This document shows, piece by piece, positions 30,478 through 40,763 of a stretch of 64,000 nucleotides of DNA. The notes below the pieces were generated by a model that saw only the letters and a list, made by a program, of their open reading frames with translations, did not search any database and had not been told where the DNA came from. Source of the DNA: Muscardinus avellanarius (taxonomy: Eukaryota > Chordata > Mammalia > Rodentia > Gliridae). A program made the position numbers and the translations under genes. The DNA is taken from NCBI GenBank assembly GCA_963383645.1, contig OY726578.1:19508592-19572591 (forward strand). Reading direction: 5' to 3'. The stretch's first letter is position 1. Each line of letters opens with the position of its first letter.

Positions 30478-30880
30478 GTCTGGGGATGGAACCCAGGGAC
30501 ATTCGACCTCTGAGCTACACCCCCAGCCCTATTTTTTTTTTGGTGGTACTGGGGTTCCTGGAAGCCCTTCTACCTCCGGGCTACACTCCCAGACCTACTT
30601 TTTACATTTTTACTTGGAAACATGGTCTCCTAAGCCAGCGCACGCGGCTGGCTTCGAACCTGTGTGATCCTCCTGTCTCTGCCTACCAAGTGTGGGGATT
30701 ACAAGCGTGCGCCACCATGCCCGGCCCCTGCCCCATTTTTTATTCTTTATTTTGAAACAGGGTCTCAGTGAGTTGCAGAGGGCCTCGCTAAGTAGCCGAG
30801 GCTGTCCACGAACTGTGATTCTCCGGTCTCAGCCTTCCAAGCGCGGGGATTACAAGCCTGTGCCGCCACTATCGGCAAGG
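30478..30880 (-). mobile_element. B1-dID SINE split by variant B
   Basis: ID half at 30478-30535 and B1 half at about 30730-30880. The interrupting copy is in the same orientation. Confidence 0.88.
30536..30726 (-). mobile_element. B1-dID SINE, variant B, nested
   Basis: 'ggttcctggaagcccttct' and 'cctaagccagcgcacgcgg' identify the variant. The flanks 'gccctattttt' and 'gccccattttt' look like an imperfect TSD. Confidence 0.88.
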
Positions 30881-31945
30881 GTGTTTCTTTCTTCTTGTTT
30901 GAAAAAGAATCCGTCCACTCATCCATTCATTTATCTACCCACTGTTCTGTCCGTCTATCCATCCGTCCGTCTATCCAATGGACGCTTGTGACGCACAGAC
31001 TGTACCCAACACGCAGAGGTAAATGTTTCCACTAGAAGTAAGCAGAAGCCGCGGCAGGCAGTCCGGTGGCATGTCAGTCTCGACCTACTGTGTGCCGGGC
31101 CCCGCGTAGTGGGTCGCGTCCGCTCATCACACAGTCCTGTGGGGCTGGTGACCTCTGACTCTTGCTGCTGAGTGGGGCCTTGGGGAAACATCTTGCCAGA
31201 CAGGGTGGTCGCTTGTGCCTGAGCCTTGGGGTGCATGGGTGGGGGTGGGGGAGGACCTGAACAGCTGCCTGGCCTCACTGGCCCCCGCCCTGCCGCCTGA
31301 GCCCGCGCCCCCCAGGGCTGGAGCTGGGCACCTCCAGTGGTCTGCAGGCCCTCAGGAACAGAGCTCACGGAGGGAAAGCTATGGCTCGGTGACCCCCACC
31401 CTGACATACACGGTGGGGGGCCCTCACACACCTGGCTCTGCTGGGCTGGACGGGAGGAGGACAAGGAGCTGCTCCCTTTGGGGTCTTCCCTGGGGTACAA
31501 CTAGAATGGGGACCCAGGTGCCCCTTTTCTTGAGACTTCTAGACTTTTTCCTGAGCCCCAAGTTCTCAGAGCCGGGGCCTCAAGAGCTCTCACTGCTGGG
31601 GAGGTCTGGGGGACAGACAGATGCCCCCCGGGGGCCCCCCTGGAACACCAGCTCAGCTGAGCGCACGCAGTGTCCAACAGGCTCAGACTCGGTGTTTTAA
31701 AGAGGGGCCGGGTCTCAGCAGCTCTGCCTTGGGGTGGGGACCCAGACACCCTGGGTGCACGGAGCCTGCCCATGGGGCCTGGAAGTCCAGCCTGCGAGCT
31801 GTGCGGCCCGGGGTAGAACGCAGGCCTTCTCTGGGCCTCGTGGTGCAGGCACGCGCATGCACGTGCGCACACATCAGTGTACACACACAGGATTTGCGGC
31901 TTTACTTCCAGTTCCAATAGAAAAATGACCCAGAACCCTTGCCAC
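30881..31945. other. single-copy DNA, no gene seen
   Basis: Short ATCC/GTCC-rich run at about 30910-30975. CA/TG-rich stretch at 31850-31890. No exon recognised. Confidence 0.4.
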
Positions 31946-32040
31946 AGAGTGGGACCAAAGAATGGTTCAAATCCCGGCTGCTCATGAGTCAGGCAGCCCA
32001 CCCAGCCCTCCTGGGCCTCAGTTTCCCCACCCTGTCTGCC
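31946..32040 (+). mobile_element. MIR fragment
   Basis: 'gttcaaatcccggctgctc' and 'gggcctcagtttccccacc' are forward MIR core signatures. Confidence 0.6.
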
Positions 32041-32285
32041 CTGCCTGCTTGGTGGGGGGGAAATGCTGCGAGGCCAGGGGTGGGGGGGGAGACACCAGGA
32101 CTGCTATTTTGGTAGGGAGATGCGGCATCTGGAGGGCAGGCCTGAGGCTGTCAGGAGGGGTCGCAGCCCCAGGCCCCTGCCCTGGCCCCCAGCCCCAGCC
32201 TCAAAGGCTCGGGAATGTGGAGCTGGGCCCGGGCTGGGGAGAAGCCCGGGCGTGAAATGTGCGCGCACGCAGAGCCGCGAAGCGC
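32041..32285. other. GC-rich single-copy DNA
   Basis: G-runs at 32050-32090. No gene seen. Confidence 0.4.
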
Positions 32286-32560
32286 GGGCCGGGGGACCCC
32301 GGAGCCCTTTGATGTTCTTTGGGGGTGTGTAATTAACTGTAACTGAAATATTATTTGATCTTTTATGTGGAAAATCAAATTGTGTTGTGTCAGACAGGAA
32401 TAAATACGCTCCGGCCGGGCCGGGCCGCCGGCGGCCCCTCCCCGCCCCCAGCCGTCCCGCCCACCCCCTGCTCCGCGCTGGAAACCTAATTCTGGCCTTT
32501 TAAACTCGCCCCTTTGTCTGCAGTGAAAGGCCCCATTGTCCTGGGGGAAGGGGCGGGAGG
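32286..32560. promoter_or_regulatory. candidate conserved noncoding element
   Basis: A 110-bp AT-rich core (32310-32410) in very GC-rich DNA holds 'gtgtaattaactgtaac', TTTGATC (32354-32360, TCF/LEF-like) and 'gtgtcagacagg'. A second AT-rich piece, 'gaaacctaattctggcctt', follows at about 32479. No repeat family fits. Confidence 0.45.
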
Positions 32561-33064
32561 GGGCTGGGGCTGCTGCGGAGGGGACGCCCGCCCCCACCCG
32601 GCCTCCCTGCTCGCCCTGCCCGGCCCCCGCGGCGACCGGGCCTCAGTTTACCGCCTGGGCCCCCGCGGGGAGGCGCTTTTATCAGGGATGGTGGATCTGA
32701 GGCTCTGGCAGCCCCGTTTACACGCAGGTGACCGGCTCTGGGGGGACTCCTAGCAGGTGACCCGAGGCCCGGCTGGGGTCCAGGGCGGCGCGGGCGCAGC
32801 TGCTAATGGGGAACAGATGCGGGGGCTGCGCGGGCTCGGGTTACACCGCCGCCGGCCGCCCAGCCTGCCCGGCCTCGGTTTCCCCACCTGTGAGCTGGGA
32901 GGAGCCCCTGGGCGGGAAGGGGTCTGGCCCTGCCTGTCCACCTGCCTGGGGTGCCCTCTTTCCCGCTCCTCCCATGGCGGGCCTGTGTCCATCGGGGCTC
33001 GGCAGACACACATGCTTCTTTTTATTGGGAACCTTTTGTTAAAAAGTTTTTTTTGTTTCTGTTT
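32561..33064. other. GC- and CpG-rich single-copy DNA
   Basis: CpG-rich flank of the preceding element, with a MIR-like 'ctcggtttccccacctgtg' at about 32874. No exon recognised. Confidence 0.4.
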
Positions 33065-33295
33065 TTTTTTTTTTTTTTTTTTTTTTTTGCACGCGTGGAA
33101 TCCCAGTACTTGGGAGGCCGAGACAGGAAGATCTTAGTTTGGAGGACAGCCTCAGCAACCTAGCCAGACCCTGTTTCAAAAAGAAATTTAAAAAAAAAAA
33201 AAAAAGGGAGGGGGGCTGGGGAATAGAACAGGGAATTGAGCGAGGAATTGGAGGAAGAATGCTCCTGGGGTCAAGCCCCTGTAACACACGCGCGT
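33064..33295 (+). mobile_element. B1-dID SINE, degraded head, T-run upstream
   Basis: T-run at 33064-33088, B1 from 'gcacgcgtggaatcccag', ID half modified and ending in a CA repeat. Confidence 0.75.

Positions 33296-33336
<41 letters not shown>
33296..33336. repeat. (CA)n microsatellite
   Basis: About 20 CA units in the tail of the preceding SINE. Confidence 0.97.
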
Positions 33337-33340
<4 letters not shown>

Positions 33341-33575
33341 TTTCTTGTGATGCCAGGGCAGAGCCGTCTCGTTTCTGCTTTTCCCTGGGCCCTGTGAGCC
33401 CAGGGCTCCAGCACAGGACCCTGTTCCCCGCCATCCTGGGCCTGGAATGTCCCAGCACAGGAGAGGCGCTCGTGGGTAGTGGCCATTCCATCCCGCAGCC
33501 CCCACCCCGCAGCGTGGGGTCCCTGGAAGATGCTGGAGCCGCCCCTGCAGGAGCGCTTGAGGCCGGGCAGGGGAA
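33337..33575. other. single-copy DNA
   Basis: No gene or repeat recognised. Confidence 0.4.
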
Positions 33576-33725
33576 CCTGAGCTGACCCAGTGGAAACTGG
33601 CGGAGCTGTGGCCGTACCAAATCAAACATCCTGGAATTGAAAAAATAAACAAGCCCAAAGAGAAGCCACGATTATTGTCTGAACCTGTAATACTGCCGCT
33701 CCCGGGAGAGGAGGTGCTTTCTCGA
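33576..33725. promoter_or_regulatory. candidate conserved noncoding element
   Basis: AT-rich block ('caaatcaaacatcctggaat', 'cacgattattgtctgaacc') between GC-rich stretches, with a SOX-like ATTATTGTC. Function inferred. Confidence 0.35.
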
Positions 33726-34074
33726 GGTATGCCTCTGTCCCGCGGCCAGCTGGTGGGCTTGGGGGGCGAGGGACTTAAAAAGCTGAAAAGAGACCCCCCC
33801 CCCAATACCAGCACTCTTGCTGTACGCCGGGGGTGGGGAGCGAGGTCAGCAAGGGGCACCTTCCAGAATCACAGAGTTAGGCTGAGCTCGGAACACTGAT
33901 TCTTGCCTGATAATGGACTCCCCAGACAGTGCTCATTCCTGCGAAACTACCACAAACACAAGAAAAGCAGTATTTGTCCACCGCAAGCTGGGTCCGAGTC
34001 CTCCCTACGGAATTTCATCTTCCCAACTGTAAAGGGCCCACATGACGGCTTTTGAGGGTCCTTTTTAGCATTTA
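33726..34074. other. single-copy DNA, possibly conserved
   Basis: Repeat-free and moderately AT-rich at 33880-34060. No coding signal seen. Confidence 0.35.
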
Positions 34075-34087
34075 AAAAAAGAATAAG

Positions 34088-34305
34088 AAAGCTCGGCCTG
34101 GTGGCGCAGGCTTGCCATCCCAGCATTCAGGAGGCTGAGACGGGAGGATCGCGGTTCCTGGCCAGCCTCAGCTACTAAGTGAGGCCCTCTGCAACTCAGT
34201 GAGACCCTGTTTCAAAATAAAGAATAAAAAATAGGGCTGGGGGTGTAGCTCAGAGGTAAAATGCCCCTGGGTTCCATCTCCAGTACTGGGGGGCGGGGGA
34301 GAAAG
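34088..34305 (+). mobile_element. B1-dID SINE, standard form, with TSD
   Basis: The flanking 'aaaaaagaataag' occurs before (about 34076-34088) and after (about 34306-34318) the element. Confidence 0.9.
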
Positions 34306-34318
34306 AAAAAAGAATAAG

Positions 34319-35044
34319 GACTACTGTAATGACTCCATTAGTATAAAGATGGAGATATTCATTTTATATATTTAAACAATTTCTTCCAAAAGGTTTTTCT
34401 TAACGATTCCAAAAGAAATCAAAACATGTTCAAATCCCAAAGGAGAAGGTGGGTACCGTGGAGACAGTGCCGAGGGCACAGACCTGAAGTCTGGAAAAGC
34501 CGCGGGTCAGCAAAGCATCTGTGTGGACTTGACTCTGGGGCTCAGAGCGGGCCGGCTTGCGGGGTCACACAGGCCTTTCTGGGGGGGCGTTGGATTCTGG
34601 GGGTGGGGGGTCCGTGCAGCCTTGGGACGCTGTGCCCAGGGGCACAGGGCTTTGTGGGCACGGGCAGGAGTCAGGGCTGTCCAGGGCTGCCTGCAGGGAG
34701 GGGCGCCCCGTCACTGAGATGAGCAAGCAGACACTGGGGGGCTTTCCACCCTGGGGTGGGCCTGTGCCCAGGGCCCCTCCCCTAGCACGCATTCCCAGCA
34801 TGCTCCTCGGGTGGCGAAGACCCTTCTGTGCGCCCCTGCTCCTGTCCCACTCTGCCTGGCCCTCCTGGCCTACCTCCATCTTTCTTTTTAGCACCCACGA
34901 CATCCTCCCCCCATTTGTAAGCTGCCGCTGTGTAACAACCATCCCGGAATTTAGTGGCTTCAGAAGTCACGAATGTTTGCTGAAAGTTCTAATTGTTGGT
35001 GATACGGAAAAAGTGACAGATACAGGAAAAAGGTCCGGGAAGGA
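34319..35044. other. single-copy DNA with an old repeat scrap
   Basis: 'gctgccgctgtgtaacaacc' near 34921 with 'gaatttagtggcttcag' resembles a common old mammalian interspersed repeat (family not fixed). No gene. Confidence 0.4.
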
Positions 35045-35045
35045 G

Positions 35046-35238
35046 CCGGGCGTGGTGGCGCACGCCTGTAATCCCAGCATTCGGGAGGATCACTGTTCGC
35101 AGCCAGCCTCAGCTACTTAGGCCCTTTCCAACTCAGACCCTGTTTCAAAATAAAGAATAAAAAAATAGGACTGGGGGTGTAGCTCGGAGGTAGAATGCCC
35201 CTGAGTTCCATTCCCAGACCCGCTCCCCCCAAAAAAAA

Positions 35239-35240
<2 letters not shown>
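35046..35240 (+). mobile_element. B1-dID SINE with small internal deletions
   Basis: Standard form lacking about 10 bases after 'gcattcgggagg' and a short piece near 'ctacttaggccc'. Confidence 0.9.
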
Positions 35241-35276
<36 letters not shown>

Positions 35277-35278
35277 AG
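35239..35278. repeat. (GAAA)n microsatellite
   Basis: About 9 GAAA units in the tail of the preceding SINE. Confidence 0.95.
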
Positions 35279-35925
35279 TCCATCAAGAGGTGGAGACATA
35301 GAACAGAGATGGGGAGGGGAGCGCGGCAGAGGCAGGACAGTCCTGGCGGGGCCTGGCAGCTCGGGGCCAGCGGCGCCAGCCCAGGGCGGGTCACCCTCGC
35401 AGGTGGACCGCGGGGCCTGGTCTGGCCTGGGGGCAGCGGCTGGGCCTCCTCCTGCCTCCCGAGCCATCTCCCCCGGCCCGAGCAGCCGCCGCCAAGACCA
35501 GCCCGCAGGACTGCAGGTGACCTTTTTCTCAAGAGAAAGAAACGTGGCGTTTCTAATTAAACGGAAAGACTTCTCGGGGTTGCGGCGAGGCTAGAGCCCA
35601 CTCTGGAGCGAGAACTGCCAGGGCGGGATAATGGGGTCCCGGGTTAGCGGCCCGGCCCGCGCCCCCCAGGCTCGCCACGGGCCCTCGGCTCCCGGCTGCT
35701 CAGCATGTGGAGGTGTGGGGTCCCCGGGACGGGCCTGGGGAGGCTGGACAGACTCCTCGGAGACAGCGTCAGGACCCTCGGGGGCTGCTGCGCGGGGCCT
35801 GGAGGACGAGCCTAGGAAGAGGAGTCTGGAGGAGGAGTCTAGGTCCCCGCAGCCAGCACCAGGGCCTGCGTCCTCTGCCGCGGGAAAGCTGGTCTACCTG
35901 ACCCTCAGACCCTTTAAGCGACTTC
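35279..35925. other. GC-rich single-copy DNA, no gene seen
   Basis: No exon or repeat recognised. Confidence 0.4.
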
Positions 35926-36660
35926 TCTTAGGTCTGCCCCGCCCACTTCCAGCCCCTCCCACCGCTAGCCCCTCTCACAGATGGCCCTGCCCAATGACAG
36001 CCCCGCCTCCTCCCTAGGCCCCAGGCAACTTACAGTCCCTCCCACTCGCTAGCCCCGCCCACTGACAGCCCTGCCCTCCCAGGCCCCAGCCCACGTACAG
36101 CCCCTCCCACTCACTAGCCCCGCCCTCCCAGGCCCCAGCCCACTTCCAGCCCCTCCCACTCACTACCCCACCCCCTTCCCAGGCCCCAGTCCACTGTCCC
36201 ACTCACTAGCCCCACCCACTATCAGTCCCATTAGCTGCGCCCTCACACAGCCCAACGCTCCTCTTTAGGCCCCGCCCACTCACTAGCCCCGCCCACTGAC
36301 AATCCTTGCCCTTCTCCAGGCCACAGTCCATTTTTAGCCCCTCCCACTCACTAGTCCCTCCCACTATACCATCAGCCATGCCCACAGACAGCCCCGCCCT
36401 CCTCTCCGGGTCTTCAGTCCACTCCCAGGCCCTTCCACTCATTAGCCACGCCCACTTTCAGCCCCATAAACCACGCCCACAGACAGCCCCATGCTCCTCT
36501 TCAGGCCCCGCCCCACTCGCTAGCCCCGCCCACTCAGCCCCATAAGCCCTGTCCTCTGACAGCCCTCCCTCTCCTACAGGCCCGGGTCCACTTCCAGTCC
36601 CGCCCATCCTCATCCCTATCCACTGACAGTTCCGCCCTCCCCTCCAGGTCCCAGGTCACA
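35926..36660. repeat. degenerate GC-box minisatellite
   Basis: Units built from 'agccccgcccactgacag', 'cctcccactcactagcccc' and 'aggccccagtccacttcca' recur with variable length (about 20-bp submodules in 50-110-bp units). CCGCCC or CCACGCCC cores, reverse GC/CACCC boxes, appear dozens of times. Confidence 0.9.
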
Positions 36661-36785
36661 AATGCCAGATAGTAGTGTAAAACCTGTCTGTATCTTCCAG
36701 AAGCTCATCCTGTCTGTCACGGATATGTATCTTCATAGAAACGACAATAAACTGCATACACTACCTGAAAAGTTGCATTTCTTTT
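36661..36785. other. AT-rich single-copy DNA
   Basis: Unassigned; contains AATAAA at about 36748. No gene structure. Confidence 0.35.
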
Positions 36786-36786
36786 C

Positions 36787-36890
36787 TTTTTGAAGCAGGA
36801 TCTTGCTAAGTTGCTAAGGTTGGCCTCAAACTGTGGTCCTCCTGTCCGTCTCCCAAGCACTGGAATTGGAGACCACCGGGCCCTGCTAAA
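36787..36890 (-). mobile_element. B1 monomer, diverged
   Basis: 'gaagcaggatcttgctaag' to 'gagaccaccgggccctgct'. Confidence 0.75.
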
Positions 36891-37200
36891 AAGCTACAAT
36901 TCTTAGAAAAAAGCCATCCTCCTCTTTCTTTAACAACTATTTTATTTTAAAATGTTTTTAAAAAATAATATCAACTATTACGGTTTTTAATTTTATTCCA
37001 TTGAAAAAATATTACAATGAGCAGTCATCTTGTGCATTTGTCCATTTTTGTTTTGGGAATAAAATCTAGAAATTCTGAGCAAAAGAATATTTATGTTTCA
37101 AGCGTTGGATTAGTATAAACCGGACAAAATGGCGGGCGGAGGAACAGGAGAGGGGTCATGGGATTCAGCCTGCCGGGGAGTCTGTAGAGAAGCTCTTCTG
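36891..37200. other. AT-rich sequence, possible old L1-type 3' end
   Basis: 'gtgcatttgtccatttttg' and 'gggaataaaatctagaaat' are faintly like old LINE 3' ends. No gene. Confidence 0.3.
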
Positions 37201-37201
37201 T

Positions 37202-37374
37202 GTGTGTAGTACTGGGGACTGAATCCAGGGAAATGCTACTGCCCAGCTAGACGCCCAGCCCTATTTTATTTTTTATTTCGAGTCAGGGTCTTGCTAGGTT
37301 GCTGAGAGCCTCGCTGCTTGCTGAGCCTGGCCTTGAACTTGTGGTCCTCCTGTCTCAGACCTCCAAGGATTGGC
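37202..37374 (-). mobile_element. B1-dID SINE lacking its B1 head
   Basis: ID end 'agtactggggactgaatcc' on the left. The B1 part stops at about 37373, where single-copy sequence begins. Confidence 0.82.
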
Positions 37375-38110
37375 CGAGAAGACCCCCTTTGGAATGACTA
37401 ATACGCTCAGTTCAGTCCGCAATCGATTGGTAATGCCTGTCTCGCTGCTGCGTGGAGAGTGCCCAGCGGCTGAACTCAGCGAGAACGAGTGCTGTGATCC
37501 ATTAGTCATGTCTGCCATGGGTGCAGAAAATGGACACCTTTTTTTCCTCTGTATTTTCCATTCGTGCATCAGATGCTCTTAGGCGCAATTAAAGCTCTAA
37601 AGAGGTGGGCAGTTTTTCTTGGTACCTTGTTCCTCACAAATGTCCAGGTCTGGGGGAAAGCCTCCTTGAGGGGGTCGAATGATCCCTCTGGGCTCTGTCT
37701 CCGTCTATGAAGTCAAAAGGCAAATGGTGCCCGATTCCTCTCTCCGGCTTCAAATCTGCATCCTGCGACATCGCCGCCAGCCAGCTGAGAGCGGACTGGG
37801 GGTTTCCTGCGATTTCAGTATTCTGTTCAGTTTTTATCATTTTCAGGTTCATGCGTTTCTAATTGTTGTGAATACCATGGCAAAATTAATAGTTCTATGG
37901 TTGGTTTATTACATTTAGTGAAATTATGTGCATGCAGTGTTCGCCAGGAGAAGACGCGGCAGGCTCCTTAATCATGTAAAGATGATAATTTAGTTGTTAC
38001 ACTTGTTGGAATGATGGGATTGATTTTTTAAAAAGTTTGCAAACTGGAGGAGAAATGTAAAACGTTAATTTAGTTAGACAAGCAAGGCGACGACTGACAA
38101 GTCCCTTCAG
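37375..38110. promoter_or_regulatory. strong candidate conserved noncoding element
   Basis: More than 700 bp of repeat-free, AT-balanced sequence inside a GC-rich, repeat-dense region. It contains 'gcaatcgattggtaatgcc' (ONECUT-like ATCGAT and a TAAT core) at about 37420, 'ccattagtcatgtctg' at about 37499, and several TAAT/ATTA cores in 37850-38080. Frames are short with no coding pattern. Conservation is inferred, not measured. Confidence 0.5.
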
Positions 38111-38800
38111 CCAGGCCTGGTGATGGACGGCGGGAGGAGATTGTGCAGGAGACAGAAGCGCTTTCGAGAAAGTGGGAGTTTGCCGACAGACTGTGCTGTG
38201 TGGCTTCTGCGGAGACGCTCTCTCTCTCTCTCTCTGGGCCTTCGCTTTTTGTTCTATAAAATAGGACCAGAGGAGTCCTGAAGAGCCCTAGGGCTTCAGA
38301 AAATATTACGACGGCTTGGAAGAGAGGTTGTTAGGACCAGGTCTCAGTAACGTGGATACAGCTCCGGGAGCCTACACGCAGGTCTTTTGGGGTGCTGGCA
38401 CCCTGACTTCACCTGCGCCATGCTCCTACCTTGACGTCTTTAGTCCTGTGATTCTGGAGGGGTGATGCCACCCGGGGCTGCAGGGGCGACACGGGACCGG
38501 GATTGGCCAGTGAGGTCAAGCCTCACGTAGCCCTGGCTACAGGGATTGGTTAGGAGCAGTCACAGGACCCAGGGCCAGCCAATCAGAGATGGCTAGCCTT
38601 TCCCGTGGCACCTTGCAGGAATTATTTAGAATGAAGCTTCCGCCGTCCTTTGGAGCAGCTGAGCTGGGAGGACCCGAGACTGAGCTGCAGGCAAGGCCAT
38701 CCTGGCCACGAGTGGGAAGGGCCCAGCCCAGAGTCAAGGGAAGAGGCCAGAGACGGACTGGCTGGCCTGACTCCCACCACCCCAACCCGCTGGGCTCTGA
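38111..38800. other. single-copy DNA, no gene seen
   Basis: (TC)n at 38218-38235. Several CCAAT-type boxes ('gattggtt', 'attggcc') at about 38500-38585. No exon found. Confidence 0.4.
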
Positions 38801-38896
38801 TTTTCTTTCCCTCTTTTTCTTTCCTCGTCATCCTCCTCCTCCTTTTCCCTCCTCTCCGTCCTCCTCCTCCTCCCCTGCCTCCTCTTCTCCTCTCTC
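38801..38896. repeat. T/C-rich tract
   Basis: TCC/CTTT-rich polypyrimidine run on the tail side of the next SINE. Confidence 0.85.
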
Positions 38897-39085
38897 TCAC
38901 TGGGGATTGAACTCAGAGGCCTCTACCTCTGAGATAAACCCCCAGCACTTTATATAATTTATCGTGAAGCAAGGCCTCACTAAGTTGCAGAAGGTCTAAG
39001 TAGCTGAGGCTGGCCTCAAACCTGTGATCCTCCTGTCTCAGCCCCCAAGAACTAGGATTACAGGTGTGTTCCACCACACCTGCAT
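38897..39085 (-). mobile_element. B1-dID SINE, diverged
   Basis: ID end 'actggggattgaactcaga', B1 head near 39085. Confidence 0.85.
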
Positions 39086-39160
39086 CCTCCTTTTTTCTTT
39101 TCGTCTCCCTCCCTCCTTCCCTTTCTTCTCCCCCTTTTCTTTCTTTTTCTCTTCTTCAGC
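39086..39160. repeat. T/C-rich tract
   Basis: Imperfect CCTT/CTTTT run. Confidence 0.8.
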
Positions 39161-39223
39161 AATTCTGTGTTTGATTGGGATCTGTGCGACAGCTTGATTG
39201 CAACCCTGAGCGTTTCCTATGTT

Positions 39224-39420
39224 GAGCTGGGAGAGTGGCCCACGCCTGGAACAGCAGCCACTCCGAAAGCTGGGGCAGGAAGGTGCTGAACTGCGGCAGC
39301 CTCGACAACTTAGAGAGCCCCTATCTCAGAGTTAAAAATAATACTAGTAACACTAAGAAAAGGGGCTTGTGGTGTAGCTCTGAGGTAGAGAGCCCTGGGC
39401 TTGACCCCAGTACTACAAAT
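39224..39420 (+). mobile_element. B1-dID SINE, old and diverged
   Basis: Recognisable only by order: 'gagctgggagagtggccca', 'ctcgacaacttagagagcc', 'ggtgtagctctgaggtag', 'gaccccagtactac'. Confidence 0.65.
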
Positions 39421-39545
39421 GGTGAGTTTCCCACGTGGAAACAGAATGTATCTCGATGTGGGGCCTTGGGGTACTTAGGGTTAGACGAGGCCCTGGGTGT
39501 GGGGCCTCTGGGCTGGCCCTAGTGGCTTCATAAGAAGGCCCTATC

Positions 39546-39607
39546 AGCCAGGCGAGGTGGTGCATGCTTGGAATTCCAGCTTTTGGGAGGCTGAGACAGG
39601 AGGATCG
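39546..39607 (+). mobile_element. left part of B1-dID SINE split by the provirus
   Basis: B1 head through 'gagacaggaggatcg'. The SINE resumes at 44054 with 'gatcacagttcgtggac'. The last five bases, gatcg (39603-39607), pair with gatca (44054-44058) as the proviral TSD. Confidence 0.92.
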
Positions 39608-39887
39608 TGACAGGTTGGGTCCCTCCCCTCAGGGCGGGACCTTAGAAAAGGAGGAGACTCTGCTGGGTGATAGCGCGAGGCAGCCGATGTCGCAGGGGCA
39701 GCGTTCCTATGCGTAGCCCCACCCACAAGACGTAAACCTCAAAAGGAAGGGCATTTCCTCTCCACCAACGGAGGAGCTCAGAGGTCTTCAGGAGTGGTCC
39801 AGCCCCATCCCTGAGAGAAGACCGCATTAAAATTCTTTTCGGCGCACCCGGTCTCTTTCGCCTTTTTACTGCACCAAAAACCTAACA
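39608..39887 (+). mobile_element. 5' LTR
   Basis: 280 bp, starting TGACAGG and ending AACA. A poly(A) signal ATTAAA lies at 39826-39831, ahead of a pyrimidine-rich R/U5. Hand alignment with the 3' LTR gives about 30 differences in roughly 280 positions plus small indels. Confidence 0.93.
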
Positions 39888-39889
39888 TC

Positions 39890-39907
39890 TGGTGCAAAAA
39901 CTCGGGA
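39890..39907 (+). other. primer binding site, tRNA-Phe type
   Basis: The 18 bases tggtgcaaaaactcggga begin two bases after the LTR. They match the complement of the tRNA-Phe 3' end (with CCA) at about 15 of 18 positions. Confidence 0.75.
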
Positions 39908-40763
39908 TGATTACTTTAATTTTTAATTAAAAAAAATTTCTTGCCACCACCGCCACGGCGCGCTCTGGGCGGGCTTGGCAGAAACCTCTGCCTGGATCCA
40001 CCAGGGTGCTCAATCCGCTGGGACCGCTCCCACCCCACCCACCGATCCGGTCCAGGAACCCCCCCGCCGCTGCCCCCTACCTGCCCAGACCGTAAGCCAT
40101 CTCCCCAGCCCCAGTCTCGCGCTCTCCGGGAGAGCCAGCATCCATCTTCCTGGCCCCGAGCTCTGCTGAGAGCCGGCGGCCATCTGCCTAGCCCCTGTAC
40201 TGTGCTCTCTTCTGGAGAGCCGACGGCCATCTTCCCCTCCCGGGCTTTGTTGGGAGCACTTGGCCATCTTCCCCCACCCCGCATTCTCTTCCGGAGAGCC
40301 GGCGGCCATCTTCCCAGCCCCGAGCTCTGCTGAGAGCCGGGGGCCAGCTTCCCCCAACACACCCAGCACATGCTCGGAGCCGGTGGCCATCTCACCACCC
40401 TGCCAAGCCCCGGTGGCCATCTTAAACCTCTTCCTGCCCTGATTCCACCCAACAGCTCCACAGAGTGCCCTCCTGGCTCAGCGCTTCGGTTTCAGTCAGC
40501 ATTGGCTGATAACACTACACTGGTAAGCTTCCCCTTCCTTGGACAAGCAGGTTCCAGCTTTTAGCCTCTTCCGGACTTGGGCTCATGGCTGTTAAAAAAT
40601 CCAAATATTTGGTGTCCAAGTTCTCTGAGGGTGGCCAGACTGCCCTACGGTTGTGAAAAGGGAACGGAGACGTCCTTCTCTAACACAACCACGCTGTTTC
40701 CAGACGTTAGGCAGGTTCTTGGGACGCCAAATTCCTGTTTTCGTCCTCAGCCGCTGACCAGTC
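39908..40763 (+). promoter_or_regulatory. proviral leader with nine spaced GCCATCTT-type motifs
   Basis: GC-rich untranslated leader. GCCATCT or close variants start at 40096, 40141, 40179, 40226, 40263, 40305, 40343, 40386 and 40416, spaced 30-47 bases within degenerate units such as 'ggagagccggcggccatctt'. GCCATCTT is the reverse complement of AAGATGGC, the YY1 core. Frames such as 40010-40420 (-) are repeat artefacts. Confidence 0.8.

Noticed and set aside
35926..36660. CpG-island promoter
   Set aside because: The GC-richness comes from a minisatellite with relatively few CpGs between units, and no transcript start or exon is evident.
39916..40461. 181-aa minus-strand frame over the proviral leader
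   Set aside because: Antisense of the GCCATCTT-type units; no start context and no family resemblance.
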